Source: Isoetes taiwanensis
Taxonomy: Eukaryota > Streptophyta > Lycopodiopsida > Isoetales > Isoetaceae
NCBI GenBank assembly: GCA_021234155.1
Contig: JAJEKV010000156.1
Location: forward strand, 898,230-962,229
Direction: 5' to 3'
Length of the DNA stretch: 64,000 nt
Positions 12,601-24,189 of this stretch are shown piece after piece. Under the pieces are notes generated by a model that was not told where the DNA came from, searched no databases, and saw nothing but the letters and a program-made list of their open reading frames with translations. Position numbers and translations under genes: made by a program. Numbering within the stretch: the first letter of the stretch is position 1; the number at the start of each line of letters is the position of its first letter.

Positions 12601-13499
12601 ATGTTGGGGCCACGTGGCATGTTTGAGCCGTATTTTCCATGAATGTACAGCAATATGTTATATTCCCAAATTTAAGCACACAAACAATATTCCAGGTGGT
12701 GGTGCTTTGCTTAAGATAAAGCCTAAAAAAAAACTCAAAAAAACCATACTTCCTTAAGAAATAGCTATTTAAAAGCTACACCTAGTTATAAACCACACCA
12801 CTTCAGAAAACCGCACTTCTTAAAAAAACAACCACTTAAAAACTACATCTACTGATAAACTACACCTCAAAAAACCATACTTAGCTACTTAAAAACTGCA
12901 CCTAGTTATATAAGCCACACCTCAAAAAAACCATACTTCTTAAAACGTAGCTTCTTAAAAACTAAACTTTTGAAAACCATACAGCCACTTAAAAACTACA
13001 CCCACTTATAAACCACACTTTAAAAAACCATACTTCTTTAAAAAACAGCTATTTAAAAACTACACCTACTTATAAACCACACCTCAAAAAACAACACCTC
13101 GATTAAAAAAATCACACCACTTCAGAAAACTATACTTCCTTAAAAAACAACCACTTTAAAACTACACCTTCTCATAAACCACACCTCAAAAAACTACACT
13201 TCCATAAAAAACCACTACTTAAAAACTACACCTAGTTATAAACCACACCTCAAAAAACAACGCCTTCTTAAAAACAACACCCTCTTTAAAAAAAAACAAC
13301 ACTTCCTTTAAAAAAACCACACCTTAAAAAAAGACCACACCGTAAAAAAAAAAAAACTATAGCTCCTTAAAAAAAACTACATCGCCTTCTTAATAAACCA
13401 CACCTCCACATAACCACATGTAGATTTTTTTGAACAACGACATGTGGTCTTTTTTTTACTGTTGTTTTTAAGTGTGGACCCAGAATTGGGGTGGTAGTG
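12600..13499. mobile_element. Right end of a CACTA (EnSpm) element
   Basis: The element ends with GGGGTGGTAGTG at 13499; inverted this is CACTACCACCCCA, the CACTA signature, followed inward by ctgggtccaca as in the element at 18-25 kb. Inside is an 800-bp AC-rich subterminal region (12720-13480) made of degenerate words such as aaaaactacacct, aaaccacacctc and aacaacacctt. The block 12600-13499 is an inverted match to 18123-19050, the other element's left end. The three bases after the end are taa. I could not find the matching left terminus with confidence. Confidence 0.8.
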
Positions 13500-14015
13500 T
13501 AAAGTTGTTTCCATCATCAGGCTCAGCTTGTTCTGTGCAGCTATTTTATTTGTAATCTATATTATATGTGTTCTAGGGGCATTTGCAACAGCTGGCTTTG
13601 TAGTCTTGCCTTCTCTACTCAGATATCGACTTAATCTGATAGTGACAGTACTGATCGGTGGAATACCTTGTCTCATTTTTCTCGGTTGGTTCTTCTTCAG
13701 ACTATACATGTGAAGGCCTAGATGGTTTATAGGAATTCAGGAGTTACTATTTACGTTTAATCGGGACTCTCAACATTTTTCCAATATCCTTCAAGCACGA
13801 CATGGTCCTCATCTAGACTTTCAAGAAGAAAAAAGGTATCATCTTGTGCAAATGTACCATCCAAATGATTTGTCTTAAGTTATTGCTATGGTACTTCAAT
13901 TGCTAGTTCAAGATTTGTCCTAATCTAAAACTTCTTATGTTAAATGTTTTTAATAATATGTTCAAATTCACACATCTTATTATGTCCAAAGTATAAAAAT
14001 GTAGTATCATATTAC
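13500..14015. other. Copia-flanking sequence, decayed
   Basis: Lies between the CACTA end and the Copia integrase fragment. It may be the 3' part of the Copia element but no RT motif is readable. A 61-codon + strand hydrophobic frame (13528-13713, two membrane-like segments) has no family resemblance that I recognise. Confidence 0.35.
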
Positions 14016-14299
14016 TTAAAGGAATAGATAAAATTTCATAATATTGCATGATATCATTCTGTTTTGCACATGAGCAGCTGCAACAATCGCATCAGCCCAA
14101 AAATACTTTGGCAAATGACTTTCAACAAGCATACTTCTAGCCGCATTGCATAAAGTGCGGTTCTTCCTCTCCGCAACACCATTTTTTTGAGTAGTCCTTG
14201 TTATGTATTGACGCTGAATCCCTGCCTGGTTACATATATCGTGGAAGAGGTCACTAAGGTACTCCCCACCGCCATCAATATGCAATTGCTTTATTTTAT
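14016..14299 (-). pseudogene. Copia integrase core, second half
   Basis: The minus-strand translation contains KQLHIDGGGEYLSDLF, then TRTTQKNGVAERKNRTL, then ARSML and FWADAIVAAAHVQNR. These are the second catalytic Asp region and the catalytic Glu region (NGVAERKNR) of a Ty1/Copia integrase. It continues the reading of the fragment at 26.8-27.6 kb, which stops at KACAENQIR. The two are halves of one element separated by the LINE insertion. The sequence decays after 14016. Confidence 0.85.
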
Positions 14300-14890
14300 T
14301 CCGGGCTGTGTGCTAGGGTTTTTGTGGCAGCCCTTCTTCTTCCTTCTTTGAGAAGTATAGCCCTTGCCTGATGCCGTTGTTGGCCTTGGCCACGCGGTGT
14401 TGAAAGGTGTGTGTTGTACTCTTATTGAAGGTTACGAGAATGTTTTACTAATTCATACCCTAGTTCCTGATGGTGTTGTTGATGAAAGTCTGACACCAAT
14501 ATAGGGATTGGCATATGTTTTAGTAAGTATTCGATTGGTCTCGCCTTTGTGGCGCAAATTTTGATCGGCCATATCTCTCGATCCGGTGTCGATTTTCATG
14601 TGCTTGGGCTTGTTGGAAAGCTGGTTCAGAGATCTTTCAAAAGGTCTATGGTACCTGCAGTTTCTGTGCTCAAATTGGCATTTTTCCGGGTTGTGTGCTA
14701 GGGTTTTACGTGGCAATCGGTAGACACTTCAACGGGCTGTATCTCTCACATCCGTGTCGATTTTCATGTGTTTGGGCTTGTTGGAAAGCTGGTTCAGAGA
14801 GCTTTCCAACGGTGTATGATACCTGCATGCTTGTCTTTGTTTCAGTGCTCAAATCTGCACTTTTCCGGGCTGTGTGCTAGGGTTTTGTGG
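14300..14890 (+). repeat. Tandem monomers in the LINE 5' region
   Basis: The phrase tccggg(c/t)tgtgtgctaggg occurs at 14300, 14685 and 14864. Between the last two, and before the second, lie near-repeats of about 178 bp containing cgattttcatgtg(t/c)ttggg and gttggaaagctggttcagag. Tandem 5' monomers acting as promoters are known in other LINEs; promoter function here is inferred. Confidence 0.75.
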
Positions 14891-16480
14891 CGTGGGGCAT
14901 ACACACGTGATATCCGTGAGTCGTTGCCCAAGTCATACCCCAAGTCATGGCCACACATTACCCCGTGTGTGGACCCACACTTGGTTGGTAAGCTACCTCG
15001 CACCACACCAACCTATCCCGAGAAGGCCCAAACACACCAACCACTTGTTGACCCCCCGCAGCAGAGCCCTCCGGGAAGACCATGAAGTGGGGCCACCAAG
15101 GAAGAGGCCTCCAGGCGGAGAGACGCCTTCCATGAAGAGGGAGGCCCGGCCAAGGCCCCGCCGACCGACAGGCCATACGCAATCCGCGGGCGAACCTTTG
15201 GAGCCACATCCAGCGAGGGTTGAGGCCAACAATGCACGCCTTGCGTGCCTCCCCGACAGGTGGAGAACATAACATCTCGATGTTGCGCAGCAGCGGTTGG
15301 TGCCGTGAAAAACGGCGAATCACGTAATTGGAGGATCACAGACGAGAGCGATGATAGCATCCACTTGCTACAATTTGACGTATGTTAGAATACCGCCAGA
15401 GCTTGCGTATATGAGGGGGCGTAGACACCGGGTGGTTGGCAGCCATGGAAGCCGGACGATGAGAACCGGTAGAGCAGAGACACTGTCAGAACCCTGCTCT
15501 CGATCCGTGCCGAGGTTGAGGGAGGCTAAGGCCACAAAGACGAGGAGCACAGGCCGCCTCCCCTGCCGAGGTTGCGAGGCCGCCACCGGGAGACAAGGAT
15601 TCCGTGCCTGAAGCTATCCGTGCGTAATCGAGCCGAGTAAGGATTTAGCACGAGATCGAGCTGTGAGCTTCGGGCGGCCGCTGCCCAAAGAATGTAAGGG
15701 CCTTCCATGCCGGTGGCACATGAGCAACCCGCCATTGCACGCTGGAGATGGCAAGACATGACAACGCCCCGCGAAGAGCCGAAAGCCCGCATCCGGAGAA
15801 ACGTAAACCACAAAGAAAGAACATACCAACCCCGCTAAACCCACCAACCTACAGGGCGCCAACACGAACACATGCCGGACACATCGATCATGCCGTCAGC
15901 CACCCGCGTTCTTATGCCTCACCCACTTCAACCAACACACCTGCGGCCCCCGCAACTCCGTGAACGTAGACGTAAGGAGCCGCGAATGTGGTAGTGCGAG
16001 GGCCCGACGGAGGAGTCGGAGAACATCTCACTTCAGACTCGCATAACGCATCTTGGACGGATGATGTTCCCAAAGACTCGTGACCATTGGAAAGGCGAAG
16101 TCAGCATGGAATTCAGCCACTGACGCCCGGGTGGTCATCTTCACACGCTTGAGAGCGTGCGAGAAGGGGTGGCCATCCCGCCGTATTTCGGAAGTTTAAG
16201 GGGACGGCTGCAGACGTTGACCGGGACTTGACCCCAAAGCACGGAAGAGAGACCCGGCGTGAGCTGGCCAAAAGTCGGGGACCCTTGGAGACATGGAGAG
16301 GGCAGCGGATCGGGTCCGGGAAGGATGCGAATTCAGGCGACCAAACAGGGGATGCGGGCACTGCCCCATCGACACCCTAGGGGACCCCACCGCAAGCATC
16401 CACATGTTCCCCCCCACACCACCACTACCACCGACCTGGCGGCGATGCATGCCACTAAATAGGGATCGTGCCTCAGTGGT
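14890..16480 (+). other. LINE ORF1 region, decayed
   Basis: GC-rich sequence at the expected place of LINE ORF1. Several overlapping open frames are proline- and arginine-rich but none shows a clear RNA-binding or zinc-knuckle motif, so no start, frame or product can be assigned. Confidence 0.4.
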
Positions 16481-17700
16481 ATCCGGAATTGCCATGGCTT
16501 TCCATGGCGTAAGGGGGATATCTCAATTCCGTGCGCCATGGACATGGACCTTATCTTCCTCATGGAAACATGGGAACATCCGGTCACAAAGCTACTTGAT
16601 TTGCCCAGATACCAAACGCTACTCCATCTTCAATGAGTGCACCGGGAAACGAGGACACCTGAGGAATTGCGTGTTACTACCTTGCGACCTTGGCCCAATG
16701 GGTCTCCCCGCAAGGCGCACAACAAATGAGATACATGTGGGCAATGAAAAGCGTAACAACGATGGCAGCCTTCTATGGCGGCTTGCTACTTCCCACATCT
16801 TTGAGAGCAACTTTACCACACGCACTTGGATGTGGACAGCAGGAGCCCTATGTCGATCTATATGATGACATACAACAAGATGCATAATTGGGCAAGGTCA
16901 TGTTGCTTGAGACTTCAATGCGCCGCGACAGGACAGAAAGGATCCCAAAATTCGCGACCTCTAGCCGAGGATGTGTTGCAAATGGACCCCGCAGAGATGG
17001 TTTGGCCAAGGGCATCGATGACAAAATGTGACACGGTATGGCTCAAGCAATCGCCGCTATTAAGCAAGATCTTTGACCTGGTCATTTGCAATGGTCAAGT
17101 ATTGGTCATCCTCCACGGCTTCACTTGTAGACGGGAGAACCAGGGGGCGCACCCGGTGGGTGGATTACGTACAGCGGCACCCGGACGAGCAATGCCTACA
17201 CTTGATCACTCGCCTGGCTCCGGACAAAAATGGACGAGGAAGTAGACTTCGACCATCACCCCTCTGCAGATAGATTGGCAGCCAATCGAGCACCCATTGC
17301 CCCAACACCCCATGTACCACGGTTGCCGTCTCGGACTATGATCATCGCGGCGGTCTATGCGAGGATGCTGAGCATGAGCCAGGGAGTGCCCAACCCCACA
17401 CTTCAACAACAGACGGCCCAAATAGAACCACTCGCGCCGAGGGTAGGGGACAGATGCTTTGGGAGAGGCCCGCTCTTGACGATCCATTGGGGGTGCAATC
17501 ACCTTCCCTGCAATCATCTGGTTCGGATGACGAATGTCGGGGGCCGAAAACGATGGCTCCGCCAAGTGCCGGACCCCACCATTCGCCTGCAGCCGTCCGT
17601 CAATACCGCCCTTCCTCAAGACCAAGAAAGCCAGTACCTGCAGAGCACTAGCAACAGATGTTTGGTCTTCAGACCGCCAAACCTAGGGCCTTTCTCGGAG
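16480..17700 (+). pseudogene. LINE ORF2, apurinic-type endonuclease domain (frameshifted)
   Basis: Across three frames one can follow an endonuclease order: a METWEHP-like start (about 16560), a NECTGKRGH segment (about 16630), then YVDLYDDIQQDA (about 16850). The DFNA catalytic loop follows at about 16910 (LLRDFNA, usually GDFNA). FDLVICNGQV (about 17070) and WVDYV (about 17155) come next. These match the LINE exonuclease-endonuclease-phosphatase domain that nicks target DNA. Repeated frame changes and stops mean it cannot make protein. Confidence 0.75.
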
Positions 17701-17839
17701 AAAGGTCTTGAGTAAGCCCGCACAAAACCCACGTAGAAATATTACCCTAACAATGGGTGAGATACTTGTAGCACCAGACAGACCCAATGGGAAGCCGGCA
17801 CCAAGACCTCACAGACAGCCTAGCGGTCATTCTTGAAGG

Positions 17840-18122
17840 GATGTCATAATGGGCACGCAACGCCTTGCTAGCGAAGGCGGCCATTTGGATGGTATGGTAT
17901 GCGCAGAGCTTCTCAAGCGGTAGGGTCCCCAATGGTGCCTTCTCCACGGCACTCTTCAAATGGGGCATTGCAAGAAGGCTTCCCCCAGACCGGACTACCA
18001 AGAGAGTTGTGCCCATATACAAAGCGGGGACCCCCCTGATTGACCAACTATCGTATCATTATGGTCGGTTCTGTCTTTGCCAAGTTGCTTGCCTAGGGAT
18101 TCTTTGAGCTATTGACACTTTG
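17840..18122 (+). pseudogene. LINE ORF2, start of reverse transcriptase domain
   Basis: The translation reads FSSGRVPNGAFSTALFKWGI, then RVVPIYKAG, then a degenerate ANYR..VG..FAKLLAW segment. This is the conserved N-terminal part of LINE RT ('VPIYKxGDxxxxxNYRPI'). It is interrupted at 18122 by the CACTA element and continues at 24743 as QRMEKCGLSRRQAGFRP-like sequence. A second copy of this very segment lies inside the palm at 25253-25492. Confidence 0.8.
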
Positions 18123-18164
18123 CACAACCACCCCACCTTCGGGTCCACACCTAAAAACAATGAA

Positions 18165-18915
18165 GAATAAAAAGACCACATGTCGTTGTTCCCAAAAATC
18201 TACATGTGGTTATGTGGAGGTGTGGTTTATTAAGGAGGCGGTGTAGTTTTTTATGGAGCTATAGTTTTTTTTTTTAAGGTGTGGTCTTTTTTTTGAGGTG
18301 TCATTTTTCTAAAAGAAGTGTTGCTTATTTTTTGAGGGGGGTGTTGTTTTTAAGAAGGTGTTGTTTTTTTGAGGTGTAGTTTATAGCTAGGTGTAGTTTT
18401 AAGAGTCGTTTTTTTATGGAAGTATAGTTTTTTGAAGTGTGGTTTATAAGGAGGTGTAGTTTTAAGTGGTTGTTTTTAAGGAAGTATGGTTTTAAAGTGG
18501 TATAATTTTTTTAATCGAGGTGTTGTTTTTTGAGGTGTCGCTTATAAGTGGGTGTAGTTTTTAAATAGCTATTTTTAAAGAAGTATGGTTTTTGAAGTGT
18601 GTATATATAGCGGGTGTAGTTTTTAAGTGGGTGTTTTTTAATGAAGTATGGTTTTCTGAAGTGGTGTAGTTTATAACTAGGTGTAGTTTTTTTAAGAAGT
18701 CGCTTTTAAGGAAGTATGATTTTTTTTGTGTGGTTTATATAACTAGGTATAGTTTTTAACGAAATCGCTTTTTTAAAGTAAGTATGGTTTTTTGAGGTGT
18801 GGTTTTAAGTAGGTGTAGTTTTTAAGTGGTCGTTTTTTTTTACGTAGTGTGGTTCTCTCGGAAGTGGTGTAGTTTTTACGCAGCCTATTTCTTAAGTATA
18901 GTTTTTTGAGGCTAA
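18165..18915 (+). repeat. CACTA left subterminal repeats (GT-rich)
   Basis: Degenerate words such as gaggtgtggttt, aggtgtagttttta and aagaagtatggtttt recur throughout. It is the reverse complement of 12720-13480 and resembles 24190-24720 inverted. Subterminal repeats of CACTA elements bind the transposase; that role here is inference. Confidence 0.8.
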
Positions 18916-19019
18916 TTTTTAAGCAAAGCACCACCACCTGGAATATTGTTTGTGTGCTCAACTTTGGGAATGTAACGTATTGTTTTACATTCGTGAAAAA
19001 TAACTTCAACGGTTAGATC

Positions 19020-20100
19020 CAACGTGGCTCAAACATGCCACGTGGGCTCCAACATGCCACTTAGGTGCCAACATGCCAAGGTGGCTCAAGCATGCCACCT
19101 AGGCACCAACATGCCACCTAGGCTCAAACATGTCAAGGTGGCTCAAATATGCCATGCGGGCTCCTATATGCCACCTATAGGGCTCCAACATGCCACGTGG
19201 GCTCCAACATGCCGCCTAGGCTCCAACGCGTGCCTCAAACATGCCACCTAGGCTCCAACATGACACCCTAGGCTCAAACATGCCAAGGTGGCTCAAACAT
19301 GCCACGTAGGCTTCATGCCACCTAGGCTCCAACATGTCAGGGTGGCTCAAACATGCCATGTGGGCTCCAACCCCTAAGTCGGCTCAAGCATCTTTGCCTA
19401 GGCACCAACATGCCACCAAGGCTCAAACATGCCTAGGTGGCTCAAACATGCCATCTTGGGTCCAACATGCCACCTATGCCAAGGTGGCTCAAACATGCCA
19501 CCTAGGCTCCAACATGCCACCTAGGCTCAAATATGCCACGAGGTCCAACATGCTAAGGTGGCTCAAAAATGCCACGCAGGCTCCTACATGCCACCTAGGC
19601 TCCAACATGTCAAGGTGGCTCAAACATGCCACGTGGGCTCCAACATACCACCTAGGGTCCAACATGCCACCTAGGCTCAAACATACCAAGGTGGCTCAAA
19701 CATGCCACGTGGGCTCCAACATGCCAAGGTGGCTCCAACATGCCACCTAGGCTCCAAAGATGCTAAGGTGGCTCAAACATACCAAGGTGGCCCAAACATG
19801 CCACATGCGATCCAACATGCCACCTAGGATCCAACATGCCAAGGTGGCTCAAATATGCCATGTGGGCTCCTACATTCCACCTAGGCTCCAACATGTCAAG
19901 GTGGCTCAAACATGCCACCTAGCCTCCAACATGTCACCTAGGCTCAAACATGCCAAGGTGGCTCAAACATTCCATCGCTCCCAACATGCCACCTAGGCTC
20001 CAACATGCCAAGGTGGCTCAAACATGCCGTGGGCTCCAACATAACATCTAGGCTTAAACATGCCAAGGTGGCTCAAACATGCCAAGGTTCTTGAAGGGTT
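19020..20100 (+). repeat. Satellite array inside CACTA (catgccacctaggctcaaa)
   Basis: More than 50 imperfect units of about 19-20 bp, alternating between aacatgccacctaggctc and aacatgccaaggtggctc forms, so pairs form a higher-order unit of about 38 bp. Open frames with repeated 'QTCHVGSNMP' are products of the array, not genes. The inverted counterpart is at 10530-10790. Confidence 0.93.
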
Positions 20101-20386
20101 TACGTTTTGGAGGCCGCGTTTTGGTCATTTGCACTTGGGGCGTTCTTTGAGAAGTCACAGCTTGAAGACGCAGCAACCGAACCCGACACAACAGAGTTTG
20201 GATCTATCCTCCTCTCGAAGTGGCAATCAAAAGTCAAGAGTCGCTTTTTAGAAAGATCAAGACATTGTTTGGGATTATTCCAGATGGTAGATAAATTTGG
20301 ACCTCGTTTTTCTTGAATTTGTCATGGCTCGCATGCATATTTAGAGATGGTGCACCGAGTTATCCATGAAAAACTAGCATGTTTTG

Positions 20387-20446
20387 GCCTTCAAAATGTA
20401 AACCCTGTGTGTTGCTAGGTTATTGAAGGGTTTATGTTTTGGAGGC
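20387..20446. repeat. Imperfect 20-bp-arm palindrome
   Basis: gccttcaaaatgtaaaccct (20387-20406) and aagg-side partner agggtttatgttttggaggc (20427-20446) match as inverted arms with three mismatches around a 20-bp centre. The centre block aacctagcaacacacaggg (inverted) also occurs twice at 9.7 and 10.1 kb. Confidence 0.7.
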
Positions 20447-20612
20447 GATATCCTAGTTTGATTCAACCAAGATCTTGCACAGTGTCATCACGTAGAGGGA
20501 CGGTGTTGAAGCCAGAAGATGGACCCTTAAAACCTTCCAGAAGCATTTTGTCCCAAATGCCCTCTCCCTATGGCCCTGGCAATGGATGTGCAACTCCCGC
20601 ACTCCGAAACTA
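20430..20612 (+). repeat. Dispersed repeat, copy of 10080-10262
   Basis: Same orientation and order of words as the copy at 10.1 kb (tatcctagt, ggacccttaaa, accttccagaagca). It is internal to the CACTA element. Confidence 0.7.
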
Positions 20613-20634
20613 TAAATTGGCCACATAGTATCAA

Positions 20635-21680
20635 CCATGCCACTAGGCTCAGAACAGAACACATGGCTCAAACATGCCACTAGGGTCATAAAAAAACCCT
20701 TTCAAATGATTTATTTTTTGAAAGAATGAGATACAAGTTTGTATGTTTTCTTATGGTTGAAATGTTGTGCCCCCGCCCTTAGGCTCAAACATGCTAGATT
20801 GGCTCATGCATGCCATATAGACTCAAATGTACCACATACTCGACTCAAACATGCCACCTAGGCTCAAGCAGCCCCTAGGGTCAAACATGTCCTAGGCTCA
20901 AACATGCCACATAGCCTCAAATACCTTGGCGCAAATGCCACATAGGCTCAAACATGCCACCTAGGCTCAAGCATTGCCCCTTGGGTCAAACATGCCCTAG
21001 GCTCAAATATGCCACATAGGCTTAAACATGCCACCTAGCGTCAAACATGACACGTGGCTCTAACATGCCCTAGGCTCAAACATGCCTGCATGTTGTGGTC
21101 GAAATCTGCTTCGTTGGAGCAGAGTGGCAATGTAGAGTGGAATAGTGGCACATAATGTGACATGGCAATGATATGGCACTAGAATGATGAGGTGGCATGA
21201 AAAAAGCAAGCAAAATTCTTTCTTTTTGAGAAGGTGACTATTTGCAAAAATTATGGGAGATGACATGGCATGAGTATGGTGAGGTGGCAAAGATGAGTGG
21301 TGAGGTGGCAAAATATAAAGGGGTGGAAAATAAAGAATTTGCCTACACAACTTTTCAATTTATAGAAAAAACACATTTCTCCATGGTGACATGGCATTTC
21401 TTTGGATGGTGGGCATGTGACATGATGACTAAGCATTTTATGCACTTTAGATAGAAAATGACTAGGCCAATTAAAAGGGGGAAAGGGGGGGATTTTATGA
21501 GTGAGATAAGTAATAGTGGCAAGCAAGACGTGGCATTGGACTATGCAAAAGTTGTGTTGTACTATAGAGGGTCTAGCCGAGTCCATTGAGGGCTCAAACA
21601 TGCCCCCGGCTCAAACATGGCACATGGCTCAACCGACATGTGGCTCAAACATGCCACATAGACTCAACATGAGACATGGC
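20635..21680 (+). repeat. Sparse catgccac satellite region
   Basis: Units of the form aaacatgccacataggctca occur at 20635-21085 and again at 21590-21680. Between them is an A/G-rich stretch rich in gaggtggca words. No gene. Confidence 0.7.
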
Positions 21681-21689
21681 AAAATTTAA

Positions 21690-22900
21690 AAATGACAAAA
21701 TTTAGAAAAACATGCATGATATAGTTATACCGCATCCAATGGCCAAGATGAGCAACTGAGATTGTGATCCGAGTATTGCATTGTAAAAGTGTTTTTTTTT
21801 TTTTTAAGAATCCTTGCTATTTTTGTTCACTAGATAGGAAAATTTGTATATAAGGATCCGATAGAAAGTATTTACGTACAAGTCGTAAAAGTTCAATTAT
21901 AATTAAATCTAAATCCTAATCGCCTTGTTCATGCTAAAACACCACATCCTTAATGGTTTGAATACCATAAAATATTTGGACTATTCACTCTATTATGGGA
22001 AACTTGGCCATGCAAATATCTTCTTCTAACACCCTTGTTTTTTAAGGAAATTTGTCTCCCAATCGTTGTTTCATCAGAATTGAACCAGAATGCACGAGGA
22101 TCCCAACTTGATTTGAACATTTGTCTAATTGTGAGGAAACGAAATTCTTAATTTTACCCTTATAATCTAAGTGGCGTCAATGTCTAGCATAGTGTGGAGA
22201 AATTATGGTTCTAACTTGATATCCATGGGTATTGTCTATATCCTTGTTGCATATAATGGTAATCCATTAAACTATGCCTAGAAACTAACTTTGATTTTTG
22301 AATAAGTGTGTCCCTTGCAGGCCACCATGCTTGAAATTTTCAATGGTCTAGTCCTTTTGTCCATCATTTCCACATTGTTGATGCACAATACCTTTAAATT
22401 AATGAGACATATAAGCCAATTAATGATAAGACATGTAAGAGTGGCCCTCGTTATTCAAGTGGTGCCTAGGCCAGCCTTCAGATATATCAGTACTAGCCAT
22501 GGAAGCTTTGTGAAGCGAGGGCCCAAGGCAGAGGATTTCGATGATGCTTCTCCCTAACACGCATTGAAATGTATGGCAAATTTTGTGTATTTTGTTGTGT
22601 TTCAATGATTTTAATATGTATTTTATTCCTCTTTCAATGGTAAGCCAATGAAAAACAAAAACAATTAACACTTAGATATAAGGTCTGATGTCAAATTAGA
22701 ATGATAGATAGACACGTTCGACATAGTATAGCCCAATGGGTGCAACGAGCCACGCAATACGTTGTAGCAATGGATCCAATCTATTTTTAATCTGCGCTAC
22801 CATAGATAATCTGGATGGCCGAGATGGACCCGGCAGTCGAAATCCACGGTCCTAACTATGTGTTTCTTCTCGCTAATTTGAATGGCTCAAATTAAATCTT
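21690..22900. other. CACTA interior, no gene recognised
   Basis: Includes an 83-codon frame at 22306-22557 without recognisable motifs. I looked here for a TNPD/TNPA-like transposase and saw none. Confidence 0.4.
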
Positions 22901-22914
22901 CATTATTGTCTTAA

Positions 22915-23930
22915 CTATGTGTTTCTTCCCCGCTAAGATGAATGGCTCGAGATTAAATGATTTAGACGGCCTAGATTTCGATCTAGGCCTCCTCACGCTT
23001 ATTGGTTGGGCCAATGTGCCTTGCCTTTTCTACGGTTTCCCCTCCAGCTGTAGCGCAGAATGCTTGGGCGACTTTGATTATCGCCATAGCCAGCAGCTTG
23101 GCCACCGGAGCCATCCATGGATCAAATCGGGGAGCAGCAGCCGAAGAAAACAGGTCTATGCAGGTCGGCTTGGCAAGAAATGCCCAATGGGGGCTCTCGC
23201 CCTTTGCGATTCCGGGTTAAGGAATGGGATACCCGACTTAATGTTCTCGTATTTTCTTTCTCTCTGTTCTTCTTGATTCCGCCACTTTTGTGCTTCCCGG
23301 AACTTTCAATCCGTTCCGACAAAACATAACCCGCTTTGGTACTTTATTCTTTCGCCATGGTTGGAGCTCCTACACCTTCAAAAGCTTTGCCCTTTTTTCC
23401 TCCACATTTTTTCCCCGGACCAAAGCAAGTGCGGATAGGAGATCGTAAGCATTCTTTTAGCATAATAGTCTCTGCTAATAGTCTAAGCCCTTCCATGGCT
23501 TTTCCTCCAATGATATTTTCTCAATTTATTGCAACAAGCCAACTCCGCCATGGCGGTGCCGCACTATGTTGAGGATATTTCTCAAGCGGCCCGTTGCCGG
23601 GATTTATTTCGTCACCGGGATTCGGAAGAGCTGAAATCATCATGTTAAGGTCTCGGGCCTTGATTTTAGGGGTATTCGAATGGCTTACAATGAAGAACTA
23701 AGGATTTTGATGTGGGAATTAATGAGATTTTGATGTATGCAATTCTTGGAGAATATCGGTAAAGGAAGAGAAAGACAATCCAATTTTTCTCCTACGTAAT
23801 CAAAGGTCTTTGACGGATTCAAAGCAATGTGCTTCTTGCTAAATTTCGATGGCAGCAAGGCAAATTTGCTGCAAAAGAAACCCCTTCCCAAGTTCCTGTT
23901 CTATTGTTGAAAGCAGTTTTTTACAATCTC
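22915..23930 (+). pseudogene. Protein-like sequence inside CACTA, possibly captured host exons
   Basis: GC content rises and several frames look protein-like: AVAQNAWATLIIAIASSLA (about 23060), MVGAPTPSKALPFFPPHFF (about 23357), and a basic/acidic stretch at about 23570-23650 (QAARCRDLFRHRDSEELK). Frames change and stops intervene, so no open gene is present. I do not recognise the family. An organelle-DNA insertion was considered but not supported. Gene capture by CACTA elements is known, so that is the favoured reading, at low confidence. Confidence 0.3.
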
Positions 23931-24189
23931 TGTTTTGTATTGTTTTGTATGTGAATAGTAACTGGAATTTTGGGAAATTAAGTTAAATAAGAATAGGTTT
24001 TCCAATGTTTGTTCTATTTATGAGATAAAGGTCAATAAGAATATGTTTTCCAATGGTTGTGTAAGGCTATTTGCAATTCTAAACTGAAAGAATTAAATTT
24101 AGAACCAAACATAATATGAAGCATTTCAAGACTTCGAAAGAAAAGAAGTCTAGAACTAAATGTGAATGAAAGTCATTTAGAATTTGCCA

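Noticed and set aside
13528-13713. 61-codon hydrophobic frame
   Set aside because: Membrane-like composition only; no homologue recognised and it sits between two decayed transposons.
14874-15323. Long overlapping frames on both strands (up to 132 codons)
   Set aside because: Stops are rare because the LINE is GC-rich; no conserved ORF1 motif supports any one frame.
19024-19996. Three long + strand frames (75, 138, 78 codons) of repeated 'KVAQTCHVGSNMPPRL'
   Set aside because: Same satellite in the other orientation; no start context, composition or non-repetitive part.
20398-20436. aaaccct / agggttta words suggesting interstitial telomere repeats
   Set aside because: Single units that belong to an imperfect palindrome, not a tandem TTTAGGG array.
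22915-23600. Possible mitochondrial or plastid DNA insertion
   Set aside because: Composition is organelle-like but I recognise no organelle gene or order; kept only as an unidentified protein-like segment.
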